The notes: generated from the letters alone by a model not told the origin. A stretch of DNA of 64,000 bases from Hungatella sp. UBA3048 (GCA_002367105.1 DFCS01000017.1:5204-69203), one strand, 5' to 3'; counted from the stretch's first letter, positions 8,942-18,561 are shown. Made by a program: numbers and translations.

Positions 8942-9874
8942 ATGCATGGAGTAGCTATTACTGATTTGATAAAGAAGATGAATTTCCGGAACATGACTCC
9001 GGAGATTGACGCGGAGAAAATTGTGATCAGCCATCCGGATGTCAATCGTCCGGCTTTACAGTTAGCCGGATTTTACGACCATTTTGACAACGAGCGGGTG
9101 CAGATCATCGGTTATGTGGAACAGGAATACATTCATCAGATGGAACATGACAGAAAGCTTGAGATGTACGACAAGCTTTTATCCAGCCAGATTCCGTGCC
9201 TGGTATACAGCCGGAGCCAGAGTCCGGATGAAGATATGCTGGCGTTTTGCAACCATTACGGCGTGCCATGCCTTGTATCAGATAAAACCACTTCCGATCT
9301 TATGGCGGAGATCATCCGCTGGCTTAAAGTGAAGCTTGCGCCCTGTATCAGCATTCACGGAGTTTTGGTTGACGTATTCGGCGAAGGCGTGCTGATCATG
9401 GGAGAAAGCGGCATTGGAAAAAGCGAGGCGGCTCTGGAACTGATCAAACGAGGCCACCGTCTTGTAACCGATGATGTGGTTGAAATCCGCAAGGTAAGCG
9501 ATGAGACACTCATAGGAACCGCCCCGGAGATTACCAGGCATTTTATAGAATTAAGGGGCATCGGCATCATTGATGTCAAGACGCTGTTCGGCGTGGAAAG
9601 TGTAAAAGATACCCAGGCCATTGATATGGTGATCAAACTGGAAGACTGGGATAGAGATAAGGAATACGACAGAATGGGAATCGAGGACCAGTATACGGAA
9701 TTCCTTGGAAACCGGGTGGTATGCCATTCCATTCCGGTGCGTCCGGGACGTAATCTGGCTATTATTGTTGAATCTGCTGCCGTCAATTACAGACAAAAGA
9801 AGATGGGGTACAACGCGGCTCAGGAATTATATAACCGCGTTCAGGCAAACCTTTCAAGAAAACAGGATGATTGA
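8942..9874 (+). CDS. hprK: HPr kinase/phosphorylase
   Basis: A 310-residue bifunctional enzyme that phosphorylates and dephosphorylates Ser46 of HPr and Crh, the central switch of carbon catabolite control in Firmicutes. The Walker A loop GESGIGKS is at residues 154-161, His139 precedes it, and the family signature LRGIGIIDVKTLFG lies near residue 204. The ATG at 8942 has GAGGAG about five bases upstream; an in-frame ATG at 8924 lacks a site. It heads a tightly packed run (murB, rapZ, whiA, crh-like), and its probable substrate, the Crh-like protein at 12695, is encoded 3 kb downstream. Confidence 0.96.
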   Translation: MHGVAITDLIKKMNFRNMTPEIDAEKIVISHPDVNRPALQLAGFYDHFDNERVQIIGYVEQEYIHQMEHDRKLEMYDKLLSSQIPCLVYSRSQSPDEDMLAFCNHYGVPCLVSDKTTSDLMAEIIRWLKVKLAPCISIHGVLVDVFGEGVLIMGESGIGKSEAALELIKRGHRLVTDDVVEIRKVSDETLIGTAPEITRHFIELRGIGIIDVKTLFGVESVKDTQAIDMVIKLEDWDRDKEYDRMGIEDQYTEFLGNRVVCHSIPVRPGRNLAIIVESAAVNYRQKKMGYNAAQELYNRVQANLSRKQDD

Positions 9875-9882
9875 GGTGTCTG

Positions 9883-10794
9883 ATGACTGGATTTTATGAA
9901 AAACTTCTTGGTGCAGCTGATAAAGACCATATAAAAGTTGGGGAAGAGATGCGAAAGCATACCTCATTCCGGGTGGGGGGGCCTGCCGCCTGCTTTGTGA
10001 TTCCCGGGGATGAGAAAGAGCTTGCTGCTGTTATGGCTCTTTGCCGTCAGGAAGAGGTGCCTTTTTTCATACTTGGCAATGGAAGCAATCTTCTGGTTGG
10101 AGATGAAGGTTATGATGGAGTGGTCATTTCCATGGACTGCTTAAACCACTGCCAGGTGGATAAGGAGACGGGGATTTTAAAAGCTGGAGCCGGGGCACCA
10201 CTTGCCCGGATTGCACTGGAAGCATATAGGGCGACCCTAACCGGTTTTGAATTTGCAGCCGGGATACCGGGCACCCTGGGGGGAGCTGTGGTGATGAACG
10301 CAGGAGCCTATGGTTCGGAGATGAAGGAGGTTCTCCGGTCTGTCAGAGTATTGACACCGGAGGGAGAAGTAAGGGAGCTGCCTGCTGACCAGCTTTCTTT
10401 AGGATACCGAGCCAGCTGTATTATACCAAAGCAGTATGTTGTGTTGGAAGCCAAGATCCGGTTACGGGATGGAGATGAGGTTTCAATTAAAAACCGGATG
10501 GATGAACTGGCCCGCAGGAGAAAAGAAAAACAACCTTTGGAATATCCAAGTGCGGGAAGCACCTTTAAGAGACCGGAAGGGCATTTTGCCGGCAAACTCA
10601 TAGAGGAGGCCGGATTAAGAGGTTTTTCCCTGGGCGGCGCCCAGGTTTCAGAGAAACATTGCGGATTTGTCATTAATAAAAACGGCGCTACTGCGGCTGA
10701 TATCAGAAACCTGTGCGAAGAGGTGAAAAAAAGGGTATTAAAAAATTCCGGAGTAGCTCTTGAGATGGAGGTAAAGACACTGGGGAAGTTTTAA
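9883..10794 (+). CDS. murB: UDP-N-acetylenolpyruvoylglucosamine reductase
   Basis: A 303-residue FAD enzyme that makes UDP-MurNAc in peptidoglycan synthesis. It has an N-terminal FAD-binding PCMH-type domain (FRVGGPA, GNGSNLLVGD, EFAAGIPGTLGGAVVMNAGAYG) and a C-terminal MurB domain with the catalytic Ser in YPSAGSTFKRP and the closing Glu in GVALEMEVK. The ATG at 9883 follows GAGGTG closely; the distance from the hprK stop is eight bases, which indicates coupling. Confidence 0.96.
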   Translation: MTGFYEKLLGAADKDHIKVGEEMRKHTSFRVGGPAACFVIPGDEKELAAVMALCRQEEVPFFILGNGSNLLVGDEGYDGVVISMDCLNHCQVDKETGILKAGAGAPLARIALEAYRATLTGFEFAAGIPGTLGGAVVMNAGAYGSEMKEVLRSVRVLTPEGEVRELPADQLSLGYRASCIIPKQYVVLEAKIRLRDGDEVSIKNRMDELARRRKEKQPLEYPSAGSTFKRPEGHFAGKLIEEAGLRGFSLGGAQVSEKHCGFVINKNGATAADIRNLCEEVKKRVLKNSGVALEMEVKTLGKF

Positions 10795-10813
10795 CGGTGC
10801 AAAGGAGAACAAC

Positions 10814-11695
10814 GTGAGGCTTGTAATTGTAACAGGCATGTCAGGCGCAGGAAAGACTCAGGCGCTTAAGATGCTGGAGGATATGGGATTTTATTGCGTG
10901 GATAATCTTCCCATTCCCCTGATTGAAACGTTCGCAGAGCTGACCCTGAGCAATCAGGGAGGGATCCGGAACGCAGCTATGGGGATTGATATCCGCAGTG
11001 GAGAGGATTTATCGGTTTTAAACAGGATTTTTGATGATTGGTCAAGAAAACGGGTACCCTTTGAAATTCTCTTCCTTGATGCAGGTGACGAAACACTGAT
11101 TAAGCGCTATAAGGAAACCAGGAGAGCCCATCCCCTGGCGGCTGGTGGAAGGATCGACAGCGGGATTGAAAAAGAACGGGTAAAGCTGGGGTTTTTAAAG
11201 GAAGAAGCGGATTTTATCATCGATACCAGCCGGCTTCTTACAAAGGAACTCAGGCAGGAACTGGAAAAAATATTTGTGAACCGGGAATCCTACCGGAATT
11301 TATATATCACGATTCTTTCTTTTGGATTCAAGTATGGGATTCCGTCGGATGCGGATCTGGTATTTGATGTAAGGTTTTTGCCGAATCCCTACTATGCAGA
11401 AGATCTGCGGCCTAAAACCGGAGAAGAAAAAGAAGTGCGGGACTATGTGATGCAGCATGGAACCGCTGCCCTGTTTTTAGACAAGCTTAACGATATGCTG
11501 GAATTTCTGATTCCCAATTATGTGCTGGAGGGAAAGAACCAGCTGGTAATTGCCATTGGATGCACAGGCGGCAAGCACCGGTCGGTTACCATTGCCAGGT
11601 CTGTTTATGACAGGTTTAAATCCAGGGAAGAATTTGGGATTAAGATCGAACACCGGGACATCGATAAGGATAATATACGGAAAAGGATGGTCTAG
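10814..11695 (+). CDS. rapZ: RapZ/YvcJ nucleotide-binding protein
   Basis: A 293-residue P-loop protein of the RapZ/YvcJ family (Walker A GMSGAGKT at residues 8-15). The C-terminal domain contains IAIGCTGGKHRSV, the conserved RNA- or ligand-binding loop. In E. coli RapZ steers the small RNA GlmZ and so amino-sugar synthesis; in Bacillus YvcJ hydrolyses GTP and affects competence. In Firmicutes it sits with whiA and crh, as here. The GTG start at 10814 is preceded by AAAGGAG. The whiA ATG follows its stop after two bases. Confidence 0.95.
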   Translation: MRLVIVTGMSGAGKTQALKMLEDMGFYCVDNLPIPLIETFAELTLSNQGGIRNAAMGIDIRSGEDLSVLNRIFDDWSRKRVPFEILFLDAGDETLIKRYKETRRAHPLAAGGRIDSGIEKERVKLGFLKEEADFIIDTSRLLTKELRQELEKIFVNRESYRNLYITILSFGFKYGIPSDADLVFDVRFLPNPYYAEDLRPKTGEEKEVRDYVMQHGTAALFLDKLNDMLEFLIPNYVLEGKNQLVIAIGCTGGKHRSVTIARSVYDRFKSREEFGIKIEHRDIDKDNIRKRMV

Positions 11696-11697
11696 CC

Positions 11698-12666
11698 ATG
11701 TCATTTTCTTCCAAGTTAAAAGAAGAGCTTTCCAGACAGATCAGTCCGGCAAGACATTGCCAGATTGCTGAGATGGCTGCGATCATAAGCCTTTGCGGAA
11801 AAATAATCATATCGGAAGACGACCGCTATACGATTAAAATTAATACGGAAAATGTGGCAGTTGCAAGAAAGTACTTTACATTATTGAAAAAAACATTTAA
11901 TATAAGTACTGATGTGTCCATTAGAAGAAATGCTTATTTAAATAAAAACCGTACCTATACGGTGACAATCCGGGAGCATGAGGAAGCGATCCGTGTTTTA
12001 CACGCCACAAAACTTCTTGATGAAAACGGAGAAATAGGGGAAAACTTAAATCTTGTGAGGAATGTTGTCATCCAGCAGTCCTGCTGCAGGAGGGCATTTA
12101 TCCGTGGTGCATTTCTCTCTTCCGGATCCATAAGTGATCCTGAGAAATTCTACCATTTTGAAATCGTATGTGCAACAGAAGAAAAAGCACAGCAGCTAAA
12201 GTCCATTATCGCGACCTTTGAGCTTGAGGCAAAGATCGTAAAGAGAAAACGCTATTTTGTGGTTTATATAAAAGAAGGAAACCAGATCGTAGATATTCTG
12301 AATGTTATGGAAGCTCCGGTGGCCTTAATGGAACTGGAGAACATCAGGATTTTAAAGGACATGCGCAACAGTGTGAACCGACAGGTCAACTGCGAGACTG
12401 CCAATATTAATAAAACGGTATCAGCTGCGGTAAAGCAGATAGAAGATATAACATATATCAGAGATACAATCGGACTTGATAATCTTCCGGACAATTTAAG
12501 CGAAATTGCCAGGGAACGGTTGGAGAGACCGGAAGCAACATTAAAAGAGCTTGGAGAAGCTCTTGACCCTCCTGTAGGCAAATCAGGAGTGAACCACCGA
12601 CTTAGAAAGCTTGGCGACCTGGCAGGGCGGCTGCGCGGGACAGGCATTAGCAGCGGAATGGAATAA
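11698..12666 (+). CDS. whiA: WhiA DNA-binding protein
   Basis: A 322-residue protein with an N-terminal pair of degenerate LAGLIDADG homing-endonuclease-like repeats (about residues 20-200, including CCRRAFIRGAFLSSGSIS) and a C-terminal helix-turn-helix (LKELGEALDPP, GKSGVNHRLRKL). WhiA controls sporulation in Streptomyces and affects division and chromosome segregation in Bacillus. The order rapZ-whiA-crh is the usual Firmicute arrangement, here without yvcK (mgfK) between rapZ and whiA. Confidence 0.95.
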   Translation: MSFSSKLKEELSRQISPARHCQIAEMAAIISLCGKIIISEDDRYTIKINTENVAVARKYFTLLKKTFNISTDVSIRRNAYLNKNRTYTVTIREHEEAIRVLHATKLLDENGEIGENLNLVRNVVIQQSCCRRAFIRGAFLSSGSISDPEKFYHFEIVCATEEKAQQLKSIIATFELEAKIVKRKRYFVVYIKEGNQIVDILNVMEAPVALMELENIRILKDMRNSVNRQVNCETANINKTVSAAVKQIEDITYIRDTIGLDNLPDNLSEIARERLERPEATLKELGEALDPPVGKSGVNHRLRKLGDLAGRLRGTGISSGME

Positions 12667-12694
12667 TCCGTTCATAGGATTGAGGAGGATAATT

Positions 12695-12952
12695 ATGGTA
12701 AGAAAAACAGTCACCGTTGAACTTGCATCAGGCTTAGAGGCAAGACCAGTTGCTATGCTGGTTCAGGTTGCAAGCCAGTATGAAAGCAACATTTATGTTG
12801 AAATCGAATCCAAGAGAGTAAATGCAAAGAGTATTATGGGCATGATGACTCTGGGACTTGCAGCGGGAGAACAGATTACGATCACTGCGGACGGTACGGA
12901 TGAGGAGCAGGCGATTGCCGAAATCGAAAAATACTTAAGCAATCACGAGTAA
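12695..12952 (+). CDS. Crh-like HPr-family protein (Glu at position 15)
   Basis: An 85-residue HPr-fold protein. In PTS HPr the phosphate-accepting residue is His15 within GxHARPA. Here the loop reads GLEARPV with Glu at 15, so it cannot carry phosphate from enzyme I. The regulatory site is kept: Ser46 in NAKSIMGMM, the target of HprK. That is the Crh pattern (Gln15 in Bacillus Crh). The position after whiA and near hprK agrees. It should act as a CcpA corepressor or another sensor after Ser46 phosphorylation. GGAGG lies six bases upstream of the ATG at 12695. Confidence 0.9.
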   Translation: MVRKTVTVELASGLEARPVAMLVQVASQYESNIYVEIESKRVNAKSIMGMMTLGLAAGEQITITADGTDEEQAIAEIEKYLSNHE

Positions 12953-12976
12953 TATTTAAAGAATACTGTGTGTTCC

Positions 12977-13008
12977 AGGCGGAGGCTCTGATATTGGAGG
13001 CTCCGCCT
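12977..13008 (+). terminator. Probable terminator after the crh-like gene
   Basis: An inverted repeat AGGCGGAGGCTC / GAGGCTCCGCCT with one mismatch and an 8-base loop, 25 bases after the stop. The tail is short (TCTTAA), so it may be weak. No other gene lies between 12953 and 13153. Confidence 0.5.
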
Positions 13009-13153
13009 CTTAACGTACGAAACGAAGAAATCTGGTACAAAAGGTTTTCCGGCATGTTTCTTTATGGTATACTGTTTAATAGAGCAATGAGCGGGATTCG
13101 CAGGCTCTCACTGCGGCCTTATGCATACATAGGAAAGAAGAAGGGAGGTACAA

Positions 13154-16100
13154 ATGGCATTTACACATTTACACGTCCATACGGAATACAGCCTGTTGGA
13201 CGGCTCCTGTAAGATAAAAGAGCTTGTGGCCAGGGCAAAGGAGCTTGGAATGGACAGCATGGCCATCACTGATCATGGGGTGATGTATGGCGTCATTGAT
13301 TTTTACAGGGCGGCCAGAGAGGCGGGAATTAAGCCCATCATCGGGTGCGAGGTATATGTGACCTCCGGATCAAGGTTTGACAGGGAAACCGTGGGAGGGG
13401 AAGACCGTTACTATCATCTGGTCTTATTGGCAGAGAATAACCAGGGCTACCAGAACTTAATGAAGATTGTCTCAAAGGGCTTTGTAGATGGCTTTTACTA
13501 TAAACCAAGAGTGGATTATGAGATTTTAAAGGAATACAGTGAAGGGATCATTGCATTAAGTGCCTGTCTGGCAGGAGAGGTACAGAGGCTGGTCGGCCGC
13601 GGACAGTATGAGAAGGGAAGGGAAGCTGCCCTTCGCTATCAGGAGATATTCGGGAAGGGGAATTTCTATCTGGAGCTTCAGGATCATGGAATACCGGCTC
13701 AGAATACGGTAAACCAGAATCTTCTTCGGATGAGCCAGGAAACCGGGATCGATTTGGTGGCCACCAATGATATCCACTATACTTATGCAGAGGATGCCAC
13801 ACCTCATGATATCCTGCTGTGCATTCAGACCGGAAAAAAGGTGGCGGATGAGAACCGCATGCGCTACGAAGGCGGCCAGTATTACTGTAAATCCGAAGAG
13901 GAGATGCGAGAGCTCTTCTCCTATGCAGCAGAAGCCATTGACAACACTTACAAGATTGCGGAACGCTGTAATGTGGAGATCGAGTTCGGCGTGACCAAAC
14001 TGCCAAAGTATGACGTGCCGGAAGGATATGATTCCTGGACCTATTTAAACAAGCTTTGCCTGGAGGGCTTTGAGCGCCATTATCCCCAGGATGACGGGGA
14101 GTTAAAGGAAAGACTTGAATATGAGCTGGATGTCATTCATACCATGGGGTATGTGGATTATTTCCTGATCGTATGGGATTTCATTCATTACGCCAGGTCC
14201 CAGGATATTATCGTGGGGCCGGGACGGGGATCCGCAGCAGGAAGCATCGTGTCCTACTGTCTGGGGATCACTAACATCGATCCTATCCGCTATAATCTGC
14301 TGTTTGAGCGTTTCTTAAATCCGGAGCGGATTTCCATGCCTGATATTGACGTGGATTTCTGCTTTGAACGGCGTCAGGAAGTTATCGATTATGTGGTCCG
14401 GAAGTATGGAAAGGACCAGGTGGTCCAGATCGTGACCTTTGGTACCCTGGCGGCCAAGGGTGTGGTAAGGGATGTGGGCAGGGTGCTGGACATGCCCTAT
14501 GCCCGTTGCGACACCATAGCTAAGATGATCCCGGGAGATCTTGGCATGACCCTTGAAAAGGCTTTAAAGCAAAGCCCTGACCTAAGAAATGCATACGAGG
14601 AAGATCCTGAGGTCAAATACTTAATTGATATGTCCATGCGTCTGGAAGGCCTGCCGAGGCACACGTCCATGCATGCTGCCGGAGTCGTGATCAGCCGGAC
14701 TTCCGTGGATGAATATGTTCCTCTTTCCAGGGCAGCCGACGGAACCATTACCACACAGTTCACCATGACGACTCTGGAAGAACTGGGACTTTTAAAAATG
14801 GACTTCCTTGGGCTGCGTACTCTGACCGTTATTCAGAATGCGGTAAAGGGCATAGAGAAAAACAGACAATTATCCATTGATATGGACCGGATCAATTATA
14901 ATGACAAGGCAGTTCTGGATTCCATTGGTACCGGAAAGGATGATGGAGTGTTCCAGCTGGAAAGCTCCGGTATGAAGAGCTTTATGAAGGAGCTGAAACC
15001 GGGAAGCCTGGAAGATATTATAGCCGGAATATCCCTTTACCGCCCCGGCCCCATGGACTTTATTCCAAAGTATTTAAAGGGGAAGAACGATCTCGGCTCC
15101 ATTACCTATGAATGCATCCAGTTAGAGCCCATCTTAGGCCCTACTTATGGCTGTATCGTATACCAGGAGCAGGTAATGCAGATCGTAAGGGACCTTGCCG
15201 GCTATACCATGGGCCGCAGCGATTTAGTGCGCAGAGCCATGTCAAAGAAGAAGACTTATGTCATGGAAAAGGAACGGCAGAATTTTGTTTATGGAAATCC
15301 AGAGGAGGAAGTAACCGGGTGTATCTCCAATGGGATCGATGAAAAGACGGCAAATCAAATCTATGACGAGATGATCGATTTTGCCAAATACGCCTTTAAC
15401 AAGTCCCATGCGGCTGCTTATGCTGTGGTATCATATCAGACCGCCTTTTTAAAATATTATTATCCCCAGGAATTCATGGCAGCTCTTCTTACTTCGGTCA
15501 TGGATAACGTAACAAAAGTATCCGAATACATCTTAAGCTGCAGACAGATGGGAATCTCCATTCTTCCGCCGGATATTAACGAGGGAGAAAGCGGGTTTTC
15601 CGTTTCCGGAGGATCCATCCGCTACGGTCTGTCGGCCATTAAGAGCGTAGGAAAGTCCGTAGTAGAGCAGATCGTATTGGAACGGGAACAAAATGGAATA
15701 TTTCATGACATGGAAGATTTTATTGACCGGATGAGCAATAAGGAGGTCAACAAAAGGACTCTGGAAAATTTCGTAAAATCAGGAGCATTGGACACCCTTC
15801 CTGGTACAAGAAAGCAGAAGCTTTTGATTGCACCGGAGCTTTTGGAGCATAAAGCCAAGGAACGGAAAAATACTATGGAAGGCCAGATGACCCTGTTTGA
15901 TATTGCAGGGGAAGAAGAAAAGAGCCATTTTCAGGTTACGTTCCCAGATGTGGGAGAATTTATAAAGGAAGATCTTCTGGCATTTGAGAAGGAGACTCTT
16001 GGCATTTATTTAAGCGGTCATCCCATGGAAGCTTACGAAACCACCTGGAGAAATAATATCACCGCAACCACCATAGATTTTGTTGTGGACGAGGAAACTG

Positions 16101-16636
16101 GAGATGCCGGTGTATCCGACGGTTCCTATGTGACCATCGGAGGTATGATTACAGGAAAGACAGTAAAAACTACTAGAAACAACAAAATGATGGCATTCCT
16201 CATCCTGGAGGATCTGGCAGGATCCGTGGAAGTAATCGTGTTCCCCAAGGATTATGAGAGCAAGAGGGAGCTTTTTGTGGAAGATTCCAAGGTCTTCATA
16301 CAAGGCAGGGTATCCGTGGGAGAGGATCCGGTGGGAAAACTGATCTGTGAGCGGGTAACACCGTTTTCAGCTCTGCCAAAGGAACTGTGGCTGAAATTCC
16401 CTGATAAAGAATCCTATATGGAGGTAGAACGGGAAATCTTAAATGACCTTAAGGAATCGGAGGGTGATGATTCAGTCATCATCTATCTGGAAAAAGAACG
16501 GGCCAGAAAGGTCCTGCCGGCCAACCGGAACGTAAACGCGGGAGATGGACTCCTGGATGCTCTGGTTAAAAAACTTGGTGAAAAAAATGTCAAGCTTGTA
16601 GAAAAAAAACTTGAAAAGATTGGGAAAATGAATTAG
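13154..16636 (+). CDS. dnaE: DNA polymerase III alpha subunit
   Basis: A 1160-residue replicative polymerase of the DnaE type. The N-terminal PHP domain begins with HLHVHTEYSLLDG and continues with TDHG. The catalytic C-family polymerase core contains GPGRGSAAGS and the acidic triad region PDIDVDFCFERR, then YRPGPMDFIP and YQEQVMQI. A helix-hairpin-helix lies near residues 830-880, and an OB-fold is near 990-1070 (VTIGGMITGKTVKTTRNNKMMAFL in pieces). The length is typical. Firmicutes also carry polC elsewhere, so this is probably the DnaE partner of PolC. The ATG follows GGGAGG by six bases. Confidence 0.97.
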   Translation: MAFTHLHVHTEYSLLDGSCKIKELVARAKELGMDSMAITDHGVMYGVIDFYRAAREAGIKPIIGCEVYVTSGSRFDRETVGGEDRYYHLVLLAENNQGYQNLMKIVSKGFVDGFYYKPRVDYEILKEYSEGIIALSACLAGEVQRLVGRGQYEKGREAALRYQEIFGKGNFYLELQDHGIPAQNTVNQNLLRMSQETGIDLVATNDIHYTYAEDATPHDILLCIQTGKKVADENRMRYEGGQYYCKSEEEMRELFSYAAEAIDNTYKIAERCNVEIEFGVTKLPKYDVPEGYDSWTYLNKLCLEGFERHYPQDDGELKERLEYELDVIHTMGYVDYFLIVWDFIHYARSQDIIVGPGRGSAAGSIVSYCLGITNIDPIRYNLLFERFLNPERISMPDIDVDFCFERRQEVIDYVVRKYGKDQVVQIVTFGTLAAKGVVRDVGRVLDMPYARCDTIAKMIPGDLGMTLEKALKQSPDLRNAYEEDPEVKYLIDMSMRLEGLPRHTSMHAAGVVISRTSVDEYVPLSRAADGTITTQFTMTTLEELGLLKMDFLGLRTLTVIQNAVKGIEKNRQLSIDMDRINYNDKAVLDSIGTGKDDGVFQLESSGMKSFMKELKPGSLEDIIAGISLYRPGPMDFIPKYLKGKNDLGSITYECIQLEPILGPTYGCIVYQEQVMQIVRDLAGYTMGRSDLVRRAMSKKKTYVMEKERQNFVYGNPEEEVTGCISNGIDEKTANQIYDEMIDFAKYAFNKSHAAAYAVVSYQTAFLKYYYPQEFMAALLTSVMDNVTKVSEYILSCRQMGISILPPDINEGESGFSVSGGSIRYGLSAIKSVGKSVVEQIVLEREQNGIFHDMEDFIDRMSNKEVNKRTLENFVKSGALDTLPGTRKQKLLIAPELLEHKAKERKNTMEGQMTLFDIAGEEEKSHFQVTFPDVGEFIKEDLLAFEKETLGIYLSGHPMEAYETTWRNNITATTIDFVVDEETGDAGVSDGSYVTIGGMITGKTVKTTRNNKMMAFLILEDLAGSVEVIVFPKDYESKRELFVEDSKVFIQGRVSVGEDPVGKLICERVTPFSALPKELWLKFPDKESYMEVEREILNDLKESEGDDSVIIYLEKERARKVLPANRNVNAGDGLLDALVKKLGEKNVKLVEKKLEKIGKMN

Positions 16637-16701
16637 AATACAACATGTATGCAATGAAAAACTTACAATAACAGATATCCGTGAATCAGGAGGAAGCTAC
16701 T

Positions 16702-17676
16702 ATGGCAAAACAAGTGAAAACCATCGGCGTATTAACCAGCGGCGGTGATGCACCAGGTATGAACGCTGCAATCCGCGCAATTGTCAGGACTGCAATCCAT
16801 AAAGGATTGGAAGTAAAGGGAATCATGAGGGGATACGCAGGCCTTCTGCAGGAAGAAATCGTTGATATGAACAGCACCAGTGTATCCGATATTATTCACC
16901 GCGGAGGAACCGTTTTATATACAGCCAGATGTCAGGAGTTCACAACTGCCGAAGGGCAGAAAAAGGGCGCTGAGATCTGCAGAAAACATAATATCGACGG
17001 AATTGTGGTTATTGGAGGAGATGGTTCATTCCGGGGAGCGGGTAAGCTTTCCGCACTTGGGATCAATACCATTGGACTCCCTGGAACCATTGACTTAGAT
17101 ATTGCCTGTACGGATTACACCATTGGCTTTGATACGGCTGTCAACACAGCCATGGAGGCCATTGATAAGGTGCGTGATACATCCACTTCCCACGAGCGCT
17201 GCAGCATCATCGAGGTAATGGGTCGTAATGCAGGCTATATTGCCCTTTGGTGCGGTTTTGCTAACGGCGCAGAGGATATTCTCCTGCCGGAGCGCTATGA
17301 CGGCGATGAACAGGCCCTCATTAACCGTATTATTGAGAACAGAAAGAGGGGCAAGAAGCATCATATTATCATCAATGCAGAGGGCATCGGACATTCTTCC
17401 TCTATGGCGAAGAGAATCGAAGCTGCAACAGGCATTGAGACCAGAGCTACCATCCTGGGCCATATGCAGCGAGGCGGCGCGCCTACCTGCAAGGACCGTG
17501 TCTATGCTTCCATTATGGGCGCAAGGGCAGTAGAGCTTCTATGTGAGGGAAAGAGCAACCGTGTCGTAGGCTATAAGCATGGTGAATTCCAGGATTTCGA
17601 TATTCAGGAAGCCCTTAACATGACAAAGGACATTCCGGAAGACCAGTATCAGATCAGCAAGATGCTTGTGAGATAA
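16702..17676 (+). CDS. pfkA: 6-phosphofructokinase (ATP)
   Basis: A 324-residue glycolytic enzyme that phosphorylates fructose 6-phosphate. It has GVLTSGGDAPGMNAAIR at the N-terminus, the ATP loop GGDGSFRGA, the catalytic segment PGTIDLDIACTDYTIG and MGRNAG. The catalytic Asp and the second Asp of TIDxD are kept, but the Asn usually between them is Leu. The length is that of bacterial ATP-PFK. The ATG at 16702 is behind AGGAGG; a GTG at 16681 lies upstream of that site. It follows dnaE after 65 bases, as in other Clostridia, and is followed by the LUD-domain gene. Confidence 0.95.
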   Translation: MAKQVKTIGVLTSGGDAPGMNAAIRAIVRTAIHKGLEVKGIMRGYAGLLQEEIVDMNSTSVSDIIHRGGTVLYTARCQEFTTAEGQKKGAEICRKHNIDGIVVIGGDGSFRGAGKLSALGINTIGLPGTIDLDIACTDYTIGFDTAVNTAMEAIDKVRDTSTSHERCSIIEVMGRNAGYIALWCGFANGAEDILLPERYDGDEQALINRIIENRKRGKKHHIIINAEGIGHSSSMAKRIEAATGIETRATILGHMQRGGAPTCKDRVYASIMGARAVELLCEGKSNRVVGYKHGEFQDFDIQEALNMTKDIPEDQYQISKMLVR

Positions 17677-17703
17677 TTGAGTCAGATTCAGCTGGAGGCG
17701 AAT

Positions 17704-18297
17704 ATGGAATATACGGTGATCAGGCAGAATTTTGAAAAACACGGGTTTTCCACACAGCTTTTTCCTACAAAAGAAGAAGCACGTGATTATCTTGTGGAAG
17801 CCTTAAAGAACCAGACTATTGGATTTGGCGGAAGCGTGACCCTTTTGGAAATGGGGCTGTATGAAGCGCTTCTTAAAAACAATGCCGTGGTATGGCACAA
17901 CAAAGTGCCTTCCAGAGATGTGCGGCACCTGGCTAACTGCGCCAATATCTATATAACCAGCGCCAATGCCGTGTCGGAGACCGGGCAGATCGTTAACATT
18001 GACGGAACCGGAAACCGGGTCGCGATGACCGCTTTTGGACCTCAGATGTGCTATTATGTTGTGGGCAAGAATAAAATCACCCCCAACTTGGAGGACGCCA
18101 TTTACCGGAGCAGGAATGTGGCTGCTCCGCAAAATGCACAAAGAATCCATGCAAAGACACCGTGCGCCCAAAAAGGAGACAAGTGCTATGACTGCAACAG
18201 CCCTGAACGGATATGCCGCATAACGGCGGTGATCGACCGGGCTCCTATGGGCATGAAGTGCGAAATCATCTTTGTGGATGAGGTAATGGGTTTTTGA
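17704..18297 (+). CDS. LUD-domain (lactate-utilisation type) protein
   Basis: A 197-residue protein of the LUD/DUF162 family, related to LutC/LutB-type lactate-utilisation proteins. The core has FGGSVTLLEMGLYEAL and SANAVSETGQIVNIDGTGNR. Near residues 160-180 is a cluster of four Cys (CAQKGDKCYDC, ICR), which suggests a bound metal. Many such single-domain proteins in Clostridia have no proven reaction. The ATG at 17704 follows GGAGG; an upstream TTG directly after pfkA is less likely. Spacing suggests cotranscription with pfkA, and a strong terminator follows. Confidence 0.78.
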   Translation: MEYTVIRQNFEKHGFSTQLFPTKEEARDYLVEALKNQTIGFGGSVTLLEMGLYEALLKNNAVVWHNKVPSRDVRHLANCANIYITSANAVSETGQIVNIDGTGNRVAMTAFGPQMCYYVVGKNKITPNLEDAIYRSRNVAAPQNAQRIHAKTPCAQKGDKCYDCNSPERICRITAVIDRAPMGMKCEIIFVDEVMGF

Positions 18298-18321
18298 TGA
18301 ACTGAACTATAAGAATGAATC

Positions 18322-18376
18322 GGCGAGAGCAGACGGGATTTTTAGTAAATTCCCGGCTGTTTCCCGCCATTTTTTA
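18322..18376 (+). terminator. Terminator after pfkA-LUD
   Basis: A long, slightly imperfect stem (5' arm GGCGAGAGCAGACGGGAT, 3' arm ATTCCCGGCTGTTTCCCGCC) with a short loop, ending at 18368 and followed by six T residues. Confidence 0.7.
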
Positions 18377-18398
18377 TAGTCTGTTTTTTAATTGGAAT

Positions 18399-18427
18399 TT
18401 GACAACCGGTTTTTTTCCGGTTATGCT
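18399..18427 (+). promoter_or_regulatory. Promoter and possible operator of the isomerase gene
   Basis: TTGACA at 18399-18404, 17-base spacer, TATGCT at 18422-18427. The spacer itself holds an ACCGG/CCGGT inverted repeat around a T-run. A further inverted repeat, AAGCG-AA-CGCTT, is at 18449-18460, about 15 bases past the predicted start point, where a repressor could sit. The regulator is not identified. Confidence 0.6.
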
Positions 18428-18561
18428 TATACTAAAATGACCATAGCGAAGCGAACGCTTGCCTATACGGAGATGAGAAGAACCGGATGGTTATACAAGG
18501 GAGAGTGAAGGAAAAAAGGATTTTTCATCAATTACGAAGTGAGATAAAGGAGGAATTTATT

